A stretch of 64,000 nt of DNA from an uncultured Opitutia bacterium (GCA_903872505.1 CAIQKV010000078.1:83856-147855); one strand, 5' to 3'; counted from the stretch's first letter, positions 54,745-64,000 are shown. A program made the numbers and translations. Notes: generated from the sequence alone by a model not told the origin.

Positions 54745-56542
54745 GGGCGCGCGCCCGGGCGGCGGCGGCCAGACGCGTTTCGCCGGCCGCGGCGAATTGA
54801 TCGGCCAGCAGCCCAAGCGCCACGACCCGCGCGCCGCTCGAGAGGTGTCCGCCGGCGTGCGCCTCGGCCCAGAGATAGCTGCCCAGCGCCGGTCGCGTCC
54901 GGCCGAGCCGCAGCCAGACCAGCGCAAGATTGTAGGCCGGGGCGTAGAACTCAGGCGCGCTGAGCCGCGCCAGCCGGAGCTGCTCCTCCGCCACCCGCAG
55001 GTCGCCGGCCCGCACCGCCGCCACGCCCAGCTGCTGGTGGAGAAACGTCACCGGCGGGGTCGCCGCCGGCGCGCCGGCGCCGGCAATCAGCGCCTGGAGC
55101 GCGGACGATTGCCGCAGCAGGCGGGCCCGGCCCGCGGCCAGCGCCCGGTCGGCGGGCAGCAGGGCAAGCCCCCGGTCATAACACGCCAGCGCGTCGGCCG
55201 GGTGGCCGCGGTTGTACAGCAGCTCCGCCGGACGCTCGAAACGCATGATGGGATAAACCTCCGGCGCGAGTCCCGCCGTGACGTGCTGGAGCAGCGTCGG
55301 CGCATCGCGCCACACCGCGCATTGCCGGACGCTGAGCCCGCCCAGCCAGGCGACGGCCAGCCCGCCGGCGGCCTGGGCCAGCACCCGCGCGCGGGCCGGG
55401 CGCAGCCGCAGCAGGCCCAGCACCAGGCCCGCCGCCAGCACCAGCTGGGTGAAGGCCGAATACCGGTCGCTGGGAAAATACGGTCGCTCCACAAATCCCA
55501 TCATCGGCAGGAGCACGCAGACATGCGCCAGCAGGAACCAACCGACGGTGCGGCGCGCCGCCGGCCAGGCCGCGCAGACGACGGTGGCGGTCCCCAGCAG
55601 CACCGCGCTGACGACGAACGGCGCCGCCCCCGGGTCAAAATCCACCAGCACCATGTTGTACAGCGTCAGTGGCGTCGGCCAGAAGGGGATCCACGCATAG
55701 TACACCCAGACGTAGGCGGCCTGCATCGCGCGGGCCAGCAGCGGCAACTCGGCCAGCGTCGGGACGGGGATGAACACCGCGTCGGCGCTCAGGCGGGAGG
55801 CCAGGTTGAGCCCGGCCGCCACCGCGGCGGGCACGAGGAACGGCAGCGCGATCCAGCCGGCGCGCCGCCAGTCATTCAGGCGCCAGAACGCCACCAGCGC
55901 GAACACCGGGGCGAAGCCAATCGCGACCGGATAGCTGAGCAGCGACGCCCCGTAACACAGCAGCGCCCCCAGCCGGACCCCCGGCGCGCCGGGGTTGCGC
56001 ACGAACAGGACCAGCGCGAGCAGCAGGAAAAACTCGGCCTGCCCGTAAAGCAGCGCGGACGCCCAGGCGACCGATTCCACGCGCAGCGGGTGCCACGCCC
56101 AGAACGCCGCGCCCAGAAATGCGCAGGCCACGCCCCAGGCGCGCGGCGCTGGACCGGCCCCGGGCTGGCTGGCCTCCACCAGCCGGCGCAGCAGGATGAA
56201 GAACAGCAGCGCGTTGACCGCGTGGAGCGCCAGGCCCGCGAGGTGATAGCCGGCGGGATTCAGGCCGGCGACCGAGAACACCGCGGAAAAACCCAGCCAG
56301 CCCAGCGGCATGCAGCGGCGCGCATAGCTCCAGTCGCCAAACGCCCACCGCACGCGTTCCAGCGAGAGCGGTCCCAGGTGCGGGTTGAAGAGGATGTTGC
56401 GGTCGTCATCGAACGACACGAACCCGAACTCCCCCACCCGCCAGTAAATCGCCGCGCAGCCCAGCACGAGCAGGGCGCCGAGCAGCCAGGGCAGGAACCG
56501 GGAATCGCCCGGGGCGGGTGCGGATGGGGCGGCGGGAGTCAT
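54725..56542 (-). CDS. GT-C/TMTC-like membrane protein with C-terminal TPR-like helices
   Basis: GEFGFVSFDDDRNILFNPHLGPLSLERVRWAF; GYHLAGLALHAVNALLFFILLRRL. Confidence 0.7.
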   Translation of the reverse strand: MTPAAPSAPAPGDSRFLPWLLGALLVLGCAAIYWRVGEFGFVSFDDDRNILFNPHLGPLSLERVRWAFGDWSYARRCMPLGWLGFSAVFSVAGLNPAGYHLAGLALHAVNALLFFILLRRLVEASQPGAGPAPRAWGVACAFLGAAFWAWHPLRVESVAWASALLYGQAEFFLLLALVLFVRNPGAPGVRLGALLCYGASLLSYPVAIGFAPVFALVAFWRLNDWRRAGWIALPFLVPAAVAAGLNLASRLSADAVFIPVPTLAELPLLARAMQAAYVWVYYAWIPFWPTPLTLYNMVLVDFDPGAAPFVVSAVLLGTATVVCAAWPAARRTVGWFLLAHVCVLLPMMGFVERPYFPSDRYSAFTQLVLAAGLVLGLLRLRPARARVLAQAAGGLAVAWLGGLSVRQCAVWRDAPTLLQHVTAGLAPEVYPIMRFERPAELLYNRGHPADALACYDRGLALLPADRALAAGRARLLRQSSALQALIAGAGAPAATPPVTFLHQQLGVAAVRAGDLRVAEEQLRLARLSAPEFYAPAYNLALVWLRLGRTRPALGSYLWAEAHAGGHLSSGARVVALGLLADQFAAAGETRLAAAARARALTARRD

Positions 56543-56555
56543 GGGCGGACGCAAC

Positions 56556-57836
56556 TCACGGCCGGGAGGAAAGCAGCGGGGCGAGGCCGCGGCGCGCAAA
56601 ATGCGTCAGGAAGACCAACAGGCACAGGAAGAACGCCCAGTCGGCCGGTTGCTCAACCAGGTAGGACCACTTGGCCAGGAGCAGGACGGTGGCGCCCGGC
56701 AGCACGCCGATCAGGCGGTTGAGGACGACACAGCAAAAGGGCGCCCACCAGAGCACGACCAGCAGCAGCCCCATCGTCCAACGCGCGAGCCGGCGCACAG
56801 GCGCGGGCGCGGCCAAGTCGCGCGGCAGCACCCACAGCCACGGCGCCAGCCAGATCGCGAAGACCCACCGGTAGCCAAAATTCACGCTGGTGAAGAAGCA
56901 GCCCGTGAGCAGCACCGCGCCGAGGATGAAATGCAGCCAGGCGGAACGCTGCTCCGGACCGGGTTCCCAATCCCCCAGCAGCCGGCCGGCCCAGCAACCG
57001 GCCACGGCCACCAAGCCGGCCGCGGCGCACACCAGCTTGGGAAGCCAACCCATCCAGCCCAGTTCGCGGAAGAAGCCCGTCGCCCCAAAGGTCAGCAACC
57101 CCTCGGGCTGGGGCGCCAGCGGACCGAAGGCCGCCAGGTCGCCCGCCACGCTGATCCCCGCCACCGCGAGGAGCAACGCGGTGAGGAACAGCCGGGGACG
57201 CAGTTCGTCCCGGTCCACCGCGGCCAGGAGGACCAAGGCCGCCGCGGCCGGGTAATATTTCAGCATGGCCGCCGCCGCGACCAGGAAGGGCGGCACCCAC
57301 CGGACCCACCGGCACCCGCTCAGCAGGCACGGCACCAGCGGCGCGAGCAGGATGAAAATCACGAGGTCGTTGTTGCCCCGGTCCACCGCCAGCACGACCG
57401 GCGACGAACAGAGCACCGCCGCATACCACCAAACCTGCCCCGGCGTGCGCGGCCGCAGGCGCGCCATCGCCGCGACCAGGAAGGTCCCGACCAGCCCGAG
57501 GCCCAGCCACAGGGTGTCGGCGCGGGTCAGGCCCAGGTCGCGCAGGTGCAGCCACCAGTGGGAGTAGACATGCGGCCGGTGGAAATAATCGAGCGGGTTC
57601 GGAGCATACGGGTCGAGCCCGCGGGCCAGGGCGTCGTTGGACGCCAGCAACGCAAACGTGTCGATGAACCACCCATCGTAGTGGTTAACGCCGAGGGAAA
57701 AATACAGGTCCGGATGGAGCGCGAAAAACCCGAAGTAGGCCGCCGCCAGCAGGCCGAGCAGCAGCCACCACCGCAGCGCGGGCCGGTCACTAACCGCGTG
57801 GTCCGGGACGGACGAGGTACGGCCGGTGTCTTTCAT
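56556..57836 (-). CDS. Polytopic GT-C/GT87-like membrane protein
   Basis: NHYDGWFIDTFALLASNDALARGLDPYAPNPLDYFHRPHVYSHWWL; hydropathy. Confidence 0.65.
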   Translation of the reverse strand: MKDTGRTSSVPDHAVSDRPALRWWLLLGLLAAAYFGFFALHPDLYFSLGVNHYDGWFIDTFALLASNDALARGLDPYAPNPLDYFHRPHVYSHWWLHLRDLGLTRADTLWLGLGLVGTFLVAAMARLRPRTPGQVWWYAAVLCSSPVVLAVDRGNNDLVIFILLAPLVPCLLSGCRWVRWVPPFLVAAAAMLKYYPAAAALVLLAAVDRDELRPRLFLTALLLAVAGISVAGDLAAFGPLAPQPEGLLTFGATGFFRELGWMGWLPKLVCAAAGLVAVAGCWAGRLLGDWEPGPEQRSAWLHFILGAVLLTGCFFTSVNFGYRWVFAIWLAPWLWVLPRDLAAPAPVRRLARWTMGLLLVVLWWAPFCCVVLNRLIGVLPGATVLLLAKWSYLVEQPADWAFFLCLLVFLTHFARRGLAPLLSSRP

Positions 57837-59989
57837 TCGGAATAATTGACGGGCAGCGGGTCGCTCACCAGCCCGACCGCCGTGATGGGATCGAGGCTGA
57901 GTGACTGCAAGACCAGCCCGCCGGAAGCGTCCGGGAGCCTCCGCGCCGGGCGGACCCGCAGCGTGTAGCGGTTGAGGCCGGGCGCCAGCGCGAGGTGGAA
58001 ACGCAGCACGCGCGGCCCCGTCACGGTCGTGGTCTGCCGCCGCCGGGCGGCATCGCTGAGCGTCAGTTCGCACGGCGCCGCCCCGGCCATCGGGGTGCAG
58101 GCGAAATCCAGCCAGCGTTGCTGGAGCGGAGGGCCGGCCGCGGGGCACTCGATGTCGAGTTCAAGCACGTCCCGGACGAGGTAGTACCGCCCGGCGGCAA
58201 CCGCGCCCTCCTCCACCGCGCCGCGAACCGTCAACGTGCCGGCGGGCGCGTAGGCCGCCACCGGCCCGTGACGCGACAGATCCAGCCACCACAGGGCTGC
58301 GCCGGCGGCCGGCAGCCGGCGGAACGCATACGATTCGCTGGGCACGACCCGGTCGCCGAGATGGCGCCGGTCGAGATAGACGTCGGCCGACCGGCCGAAA
58401 TAACACAACCACAGCGCAACGAGGGGATGATCATTGGTCACCAGGTAAATTCTCCCGGGATGCTGCGGCACATCCGCCCGGATCCGGTGCATCTCCGGGG
58501 AACCCAAGTCCGCGAGCACGTCCACCCGCATCGTCACCTGCGCATGCTGGGGCAGCGCGCTCACGGCGCCGGCGCCGAGCGCGAGGGCGGCCAGCACGGT
58601 CAGCAGGCGGACGTGACGGCGGCCGGCCGCCGCCACGCCGAGCATGGCCGCGCCGACCCACAGCGGCGTGAAGCCCGCCGCCAGCTTGGCAAAGGGATAC
58701 TTGGCCAGTACGGGCGCGAGCAGCAGCCAGCCCAGCACGCCCAGCGGCACCAGCAGCACGGCGAGCAGCATCCGGCTCCGGCGCCACGGGCGGCAGCACA
58801 ACGCGCAGGCCATCAAGCCCAGGATCAATCCGCCGGCTCCGACCACCACGCCATCCAGCCCGGTGCCGGGAGCGAGATCGAGAAACTGCCGGCCCCAGCC
58901 GCGCCAGGTGCCGCTCTCCGGGACCAACGCCGCCAGCAGATTCGGATTACGGGTATGCGTCCATTGTTCCAGCAGCCAGCGCGGCAGGCGCAGGAGGTAG
59001 CCGGGGTTCGCCACCAGGCTGCCAAAGGCAATCCACCCGAGATCCCGCAGCCGGGCCGGCCAGGGCGCCTCCGCCAGGAGTCGCATCACGATCACGAGCC
59101 CCACGCCCACCACCGCAATCTCGGTGTAGGCACCGGCGAGAAACGCCAGCAGGAGCGACGCCACCACCCGCTCGGTGACCCGCAGCGGACCACGGGCCGC
59201 GAGCAATCCCGCCAGCGCCGGCAGGACGAAGAGCGTGCTCGCCTGGGAAAAATAACAATCCAGCTGCAACGTCGTGACCGCCGGGCCGAGCGCCGCACCC
59301 GCCCCGCCGATCGCCGCCAGCCAGCGCGGCACGGCGCACGCCCGCAGCCAGGCCGCCACCGCCAGGCCCACCAGCCCGAGGAAAAACACGCTGATGGCAC
59401 CGTAGGCCTGCTGGCAGTCCGTGCCGCCAACCACCGCGAGGGCTCCATGGGCCACCGATTGCGTGATGCGCTGCTCCTTGGTCTCCATCACCCGCACCAT
59501 CCACGGCTGCAGGCCGATGTCCGCGGCGGTCAGGGAGAATGGCTGGTCGACCAGGAACTGCGCCGTGACCACATAGTTGGCCTGGTCGTAGCGCCCCTTG
59601 CCGTAGAAATCCGCCGGCCCGACCCAGAGCAGCCCGAGGGATTGCACCGCCACCACCACGGCAAAGACCCCCGCGAACATGCGCGCATCGTTCCACCCGT
59701 GACGCGTACCGGCGCCGCGCCCGCGCCAGCCATGCCAGCCGGCGGCCGCGAGTCCGGCCAGGGCCACGCCGAACGCCGGCCACGCCGTGCGCGCGATCGG
59801 AACGTCGAGGTAAATGAGACCCTGCAGGGCCAGCGCGTGCGCGCAAAAACCCGCCAAGCCGCACCACAGCCAGGTGGCGCGGCGAAACGGGGGCGGCCGG
59901 CCGGTGAGGATCCAGACCCAACCGCCCCATCCCCCCGCCGTCACGAGCAGGCAGAGAAATTGCCAGAGGAGCAGCGCCCGGCCTTCCAT
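57833..59989 (-). CDS. Polytopic GT-C-like membrane protein with large C-terminal soluble domain
   Basis: GKGRYDQANYVVTAQFLV loop, many TM helices, soluble C-terminus ending LPVNYSE. Confidence 0.65.
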   Translation of the reverse strand: MEGRALLLWQFLCLLVTAGGWGGWVWILTGRPPPFRRATWLWCGLAGFCAHALALQGLIYLDVPIARTAWPAFGVALAGLAAAGWHGWRGRGAGTRHGWNDARMFAGVFAVVVAVQSLGLLWVGPADFYGKGRYDQANYVVTAQFLVDQPFSLTAADIGLQPWMVRVMETKEQRITQSVAHGALAVVGGTDCQQAYGAISVFFLGLVGLAVAAWLRACAVPRWLAAIGGAGAALGPAVTTLQLDCYFSQASTLFVLPALAGLLAARGPLRVTERVVASLLLAFLAGAYTEIAVVGVGLVIVMRLLAEAPWPARLRDLGWIAFGSLVANPGYLLRLPRWLLEQWTHTRNPNLLAALVPESGTWRGWGRQFLDLAPGTGLDGVVVGAGGLILGLMACALCCRPWRRSRMLLAVLLVPLGVLGWLLLAPVLAKYPFAKLAAGFTPLWVGAAMLGVAAAGRRHVRLLTVLAALALGAGAVSALPQHAQVTMRVDVLADLGSPEMHRIRADVPQHPGRIYLVTNDHPLVALWLCYFGRSADVYLDRRHLGDRVVPSESYAFRRLPAAGAALWWLDLSRHGPVAAYAPAGTLTVRGAVEEGAVAAGRYYLVRDVLELDIECPAAGPPLQQRWLDFACTPMAGAAPCELTLSDAARRRQTTTVTGPRVLRFHLALAPGLNRYTLRVRPARRLPDASGGLVLQSLSLDPITAVGLVSDPLPVNYSE

Positions 59990-61788
59990 CACGGGGCGGC
60001 CTTGGCGGCGGCGGGCGGCGGCGGGGGATCCGGGCCGACGGCGACCAGCCGGCTCAGGCGGGCCATGCGGCCGCCAAAGCGTTTTTCTGCGAGGGTCTCG
60101 AGCTGGAAGTTTTCCGGCATCACATCGTCGGGATCGACGCCAAATTTGCCCCCGGGCGTGGTCGGCCGCAGGGCCTGCGCCACGATGATTTCCCGAAACG
60201 TGCCCTGCGTCATGTGATAGCGCAGCTGGTCACCCCGCTGGCGCGCGACGCCGTTGATCAGCGCGGGGATCTTCCACAGCACCCACGGGATGGTGGACTT
60301 GTTCGAGATGAACAGCAGGGTCCCGCGGCCGCGCGGGACCACGAAGTCATGCTCCCAGTCCACCTCCTGCATCACCAGGTTCTGGGTCGTGTAAAGCCGG
60401 TGGGCCATGGCGGGCAGGGCCGCGACGAGCAGGAAGGCGCCGGCGCCGAGGAAGGCCGCGCGCGTGGCCGGGAACCGCCGGTCGAGCCGCCGCGCGAGGA
60501 CCGCCGCCGCCAGCGCGAACAGCACGCAGGCCGGCAGCGCAAAGCGGGCGGCGATGCTGTCGGTGAGCCGGCTCCAGTAATAGAACATCAGCATCGCGAA
60601 GTTCCCGGCGATCGCCGCGCCGAACAGCACGGCCACGACCTGCTCCGCCGGGAGCGCCGGCCGCCGGCGGAGCCACCGGATCGCGCAGCCCAAGAAGTAC
60701 ACCAGCCCGGCGCAGCCGAGGATGGCCAGGTACCAGGAGTTGGCGTAGGTGTTGCTGAAGCTGAAGAGGAAATCGTAGGCGTTCTGGAGGTTTTCCGCGA
60801 GGTACCCGGTGCTGAAGCGCGTCTTCTGCCCCTCGCCCAGCTGCCAGAGCAGCGGCACCGACGAGACATACCGGTTGTGCCAGGCATAGGGGATCAGCAG
60901 CAGCGGCGTCACCACCGCCACCCAGGGCAGCAGCACGGCGCGGACCCGCCACCAGCCGGCCAGGATGACCACCGCCACCGGCCCGACAAAGATCACCGAC
61001 TCGTAGCGGCTCTGCGCCAGCAGGACGGTCGCGAGGCAGAGCAGCGCCAGCCGGTCCGCGTCCGGCGCCCGCAGGTAGAGCAGCGCGAGGCACATCACGA
61101 GGAGGAGCATGGTGAGATTGTGCATCTCCATCCCGGCGCAGGTCGCATTCTGCCCGAACAGCGGCATGGTCACGAGCAGCACCACCACGAGCAGCCCGCC
61201 GGCGCGGCTGGTCAACTCGCGCCCGAACCAGTAGACGAGGCTGAGAAAGCAGGCGGTCAGCCCGGCGTTCAGGAAGAACACATTCGCGATCCGGTACCCG
61301 ACGAGGTCGTGCACGAGCGAGAGGATGAACGTGAAAAAATAGGGCCGCTTGTCCAGGAACGTGTCGATCGGCAGCCACGTGCCGTTGAAGTCGTAGGCGC
61401 GGATGACCGTGCCGATTTCCTTCGTGACGTGCATGTGAAACGCCGTGGCCTGCAGCACGTATTCATCGAACAGGACCTTGTGCTGGAACGGGTCGGACCA
61501 GAGCGCAAAGGCGGTGGCGCCGGCGATCGCGAGGGCGGGCCAGCCCGGCCGGCGCAACCAGCCCGACCAGACCGCCGGGCGCGCCCGCGCCACCCGGACC
61601 GCATAAAACCCGAACAGGCCGAACAGCCCCAGCATGTAATAGTAGCCGCCGTTGACGATCAGCACCTCCGCGAGGTGCGGGGTGACGAGGACGAAGCCGA
61701 GCGCGAGCGCCAGCGCGCCGCTGAGCCCGAACAGCAGCAGCCGTTTCCTCGCCGGAGGGTCGCTCAAGAATTGGCTCGGCAGATTCAT
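59989..61788 (-). CDS. Polytopic GT-C-like membrane protein (DKRP family, copy 1)
   Basis: LFDEYVLQATAFHMHV; DKRPYFFTFILSLVHDLVGYRIANVFFLN; LLAQSRYESVIFV. Confidence 0.7.
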   Translation of the reverse strand: MNLPSQFLSDPPARKRLLLFGLSGALALALGFVLVTPHLAEVLIVNGGYYYMLGLFGLFGFYAVRVARARPAVWSGWLRRPGWPALAIAGATAFALWSDPFQHKVLFDEYVLQATAFHMHVTKEIGTVIRAYDFNGTWLPIDTFLDKRPYFFTFILSLVHDLVGYRIANVFFLNAGLTACFLSLVYWFGRELTSRAGGLLVVVLLVTMPLFGQNATCAGMEMHNLTMLLLVMCLALLYLRAPDADRLALLCLATVLLAQSRYESVIFVGPVAVVILAGWWRVRAVLLPWVAVVTPLLLIPYAWHNRYVSSVPLLWQLGEGQKTRFSTGYLAENLQNAYDFLFSFSNTYANSWYLAILGCAGLVYFLGCAIRWLRRRPALPAEQVVAVLFGAAIAGNFAMLMFYYWSRLTDSIAARFALPACVLFALAAAVLARRLDRRFPATRAAFLGAGAFLLVAALPAMAHRLYTTQNLVMQEVDWEHDFVVPRGRGTLLFISNKSTIPWVLWKIPALINGVARQRGDQLRYHMTQGTFREIIVAQALRPTTPGGKFGVDPDDVMPENFQLETLAEKRFGGRMARLSRLVAVGPDPPPPPAAAKAAP

Positions 61789-61813
61789 CGCGCGGTCGGG
61801 CAGGCCGGCTGGA

Positions 61814-63697
61814 TCACGGGAGCTGCTTGATGAAGTTCTCGAGGTAGGCCTTGCGGAGCTTTTCGATCTCGGCGCGGCTCTTCGGTACGACCGGCGGCGG
61901 CCCGCCTTCCGGGGCGGTGAGGGAGGCGCCGCCCTGCCGGACTTCCTTGATCCGGCTGATGCGCGTCAGCGTCAGGGTCTGGAGGCGCTCCTCGCGCACC
62001 GGCTCCAGCACGAAATCCGGCCCGAGGTCGTCGCCTTCGCGCAGGCTCAGCACGCCGGTCTCCGGGTCGATGTTGTAGCGCTGGAAGACATAGAACGCGG
62101 CGAACGTGCGGTTGCGCATGTTCCACGCGAGCGCCTCCCGGCGCTTGAGGACTTCCGGGACCGTGGTCGCGGACACCTGGTGCGAGACCCAGAGAATGGA
62201 ATCGTTGTCGATCATCAGGTAGTCATGGCGCGGCTGGTCGGCCATGAACTCTCGGCGCCAGGCGGTTTCCCGGCCCGGCAGGTATTCCTGGGTGTAGGCG
62301 TGCTCGGCCATCGAGGGCACCCCGCTGGCGAGCAGCCCGAACGCCGCCACGCCGAGCAGCAGCCGCTGGAACCCCGCGGCGGCGAACTGCGGCAGGACCA
62401 GCAGCACCGCGACGACCAGCCAGAGGTGGGTGGGCAGGCTGAGCCGCCGGATGACCGGGTCGTCGAACTGCCCCCAGAAATAGCCCATCATGACGGCAAA
62501 TTGGACGGCGAAGCCGGCGGTGAAAATCACCGCGGCCACCACGGCCGGCGGCTCCGTGCGCAGCGTGCGCAGGCGCTTGGCGATGAACAGCAGGGAGAAC
62601 GGCACCGCGATCCAGCCGAGGACGGACAGCGTCAGCGAGTTCGGCTGGTCGGTGGCGCTGGCGAAGAAAAACTTCACCGCGTGCGCCAGGTTGTCCGGCA
62701 CATATGCGAGGGAAAACGGCACGGTGGCATCGGACTTGTCGCCGAACGCCCGGCCCATCTGCCAGGCCGACGTGCGCAGCTCGAAGATGCGGTGCTGCAG
62801 CGGATACGGCAGCAGCAGCAGCGGGGCGAGGATCACCGGCCACGAGAGGATGACGCGCCGCTCCTCCCACCAGACCCACAGCACGAGGATCACGACGGGC
62901 AGCACGTAGATCAGGGACTCGTAGCGCGTCTGGCCCAGCAGCAGCGTCGAAAAGCACAGGGCCGTGAGCGAGGCCTCGTCGCGCTTTTGCACGAACCGCG
63001 CGCCGAGCAGCAGCGTGGCGAGGATCATGACGACGTTCAGCAGCTCGAAGCCGCCGCCGGTGGCGTTCTGCGCGAGCAGGGGCAGGCCCGCCAGCAGCAG
63101 GACCGCGAGCCAGCCGGCGCGCCGGCCGGCGAGCAGGCGGCCGCCGAGGTTGGCCAGGCCGAGCAGCACAAAGGCCAGCACGCCGTTCAGCACAAAGGCG
63201 TTGGCCGGCCGGTAGCCGGTGAGATCGTGCACCAGCGAAAGCAGGAACGGGAAGAACAGCGGGCGCTTGTCCATGATGCCGTCCAGCACCACGAACGCGC
63301 CCTGGATGTCGTTGCCGCGGGTCGGGGTGAGCACCGTCTTGTCGAAATGCATGCTCATCGACGTGCCGAGGAGCATGAGCTCATCCATCACGATCTTGAA
63401 ACCGAACGTCTCGTGCACGAGCAGCACGATGCCGCCCAGCCCCACGACCGCCACGGAGACCCAGTCCAGGCGGCGCCAGTCCAGCGTCCGCAGGTCGTCG
63501 CCGAAGGTCTGCCAGAGCGCCCGCAGAAAGAGCAGGAACGCCGCCAGCAGAAACCAGTAGCCGCTCTTCGAGACCAGGTTGATGGCGGCGTTGCCGGGAA
63601 TCGCATAAAAGCCCAGCACCACGGCGAGGGCGCCCGACAGCAGGAAAAGCCAGAGGCGTTTGTCAGTGAACAGGGCCGGGAAGGCGGACGGGGTCAT
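61814..63697 (-). CDS. Polytopic GT-C-like membrane protein (DKRP family, copy 2)
   Basis: VMDELMLLGTSMSMHFDKT; DKRPLFFPFLLSLVHDLTGYRPANAFVLN; LLGQTRYESLIYV. Confidence 0.7.
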   Translation of the reverse strand: MTPSAFPALFTDKRLWLFLLSGALAVVLGFYAIPGNAAINLVSKSGYWFLLAAFLLFLRALWQTFGDDLRTLDWRRLDWVSVAVVGLGGIVLLVHETFGFKIVMDELMLLGTSMSMHFDKTVLTPTRGNDIQGAFVVLDGIMDKRPLFFPFLLSLVHDLTGYRPANAFVLNGVLAFVLLGLANLGGRLLAGRRAGWLAVLLLAGLPLLAQNATGGGFELLNVVMILATLLLGARFVQKRDEASLTALCFSTLLLGQTRYESLIYVLPVVILVLWVWWEERRVILSWPVILAPLLLLPYPLQHRIFELRTSAWQMGRAFGDKSDATVPFSLAYVPDNLAHAVKFFFASATDQPNSLTLSVLGWIAVPFSLLFIAKRLRTLRTEPPAVVAAVIFTAGFAVQFAVMMGYFWGQFDDPVIRRLSLPTHLWLVVAVLLVLPQFAAAGFQRLLLGVAAFGLLASGVPSMAEHAYTQEYLPGRETAWRREFMADQPRHDYLMIDNDSILWVSHQVSATTVPEVLKRREALAWNMRNRTFAAFYVFQRYNIDPETGVLSLREGDDLGPDFVLEPVREERLQTLTLTRISRIKEVRQGGASLTAPEGGPPPVVPKSRAEIEKLRKAYLENFIKQLP

Positions 63698-63804
63698 GCG
63701 CGCAGGGAGATTGGGCGGTTGGCGTGAAAAATGAAAGCTTCTTGGCGGGGACTGCGTGTGTTCCGGCCGCGTCCCGGGATCCAGCGGTCCGCCGCGGCCG
63801 GGCA

Positions 63805-63846
63805 CAAAAAAGCCGCCCGTCCCGCGAAGCGGGAACGGACGGCTTG
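63805..63846 (-). terminator. Rho-independent terminator
   Basis: Minus strand AAGCCGTCCGTTCCCGC TTC GCGGGACGGGCGGCTTTTTT. Confidence 0.85.
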
Positions 63847-63866
63847 AAGTTTAACGGGTGACCGGA

Positions 63867-64000
63867 TTACGGGGCGTAGGTGATCGTGCGCACGCCGGCG
63901 ACACCGGCGATCGTGATCGCCACACCCTGCGTGAACGCGCCGGGATAGGTCTCGTTCGCGACCAGGTTCAGCGACTTCACATAGTTCGAGGTACCGATCA
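63867..64000 (-). CDS. C-terminal fragment of a probable extracellular/surface protein (N-terminus off window)
   Basis: Minus strand reads ...IGTSNYVKSLNLVANETYPGAFTQGVAITIAGVAGVRTITYAP-stop, followed by strong terminator. Confidence 0.5.
   Translation of the reverse strand, partial: IGTSNYVKSLNLVANETYPGAFTQGVAITIAGVAGVRTITYAP

Noticed and set aside
57995-63727. Large plus-strand ORFs (740 aa, 538 aa, 691 aa) opposite the minus GT-C block
   Set aside because: R/Q/E/H-rich shadow frames; the minus frames have coherent TM helices and paralogous motifs.

Overview
This is a GC-rich bacterial chromosomal window. Its gene content and style suggest Verrucomicrobia/Opitutaceae, which is inference only. 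Part 1: 0-26.5 kb is mostly housekeeping and metabolic genes: TrmH-type and RlmM-type RNA methyltransferases, rhodanese, class II ribonucleotide reductase, SDR, L-fucose-isomerase-like protein, YeiH, glycerate kinase, DUF1343/NamZ-like, M48 peptidase, 2-hydroxyacid dehydrogenase, sugar isomerase, Gfo/Idh/MocA, MsrB, XseA and a VTT protein. From 26.7 to 63.8 kb lies a very large envelope-glycan region: Wzy-like ligase/polymerase, polyprenyl glycosylphosphotransferase, Wzx-like flippase, many GT2/GT4/GT9/GT11-like enzymes, six methyltransferases, two DPM1/GtrB-like polyprenyl-phosphate glycosyltransferases, and ten polytopic GT-C (PMT/ArnT-like) proteins. An eleventh GT-C/TPR protein sits at about 2-3.9 kb. 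Part 2: the two strongest observations are (i) three distinct REPIN/BIME-like inverted hairpin pairs, each with GTAG/GTGG heads, plus two or three inverted repeats of another class, all within about 11 kb (13.9-24.6 kb); and (ii) the GT-C expansion with embedded lipid-linked donor synthases and tandem paralogues, a plausible undescribed periplasmic glycan-decoration system. No tRNA, rRNA, CRISPR array or transposase gene was recognised. All calls come from reading the sequence and ORF track; no searches were run.
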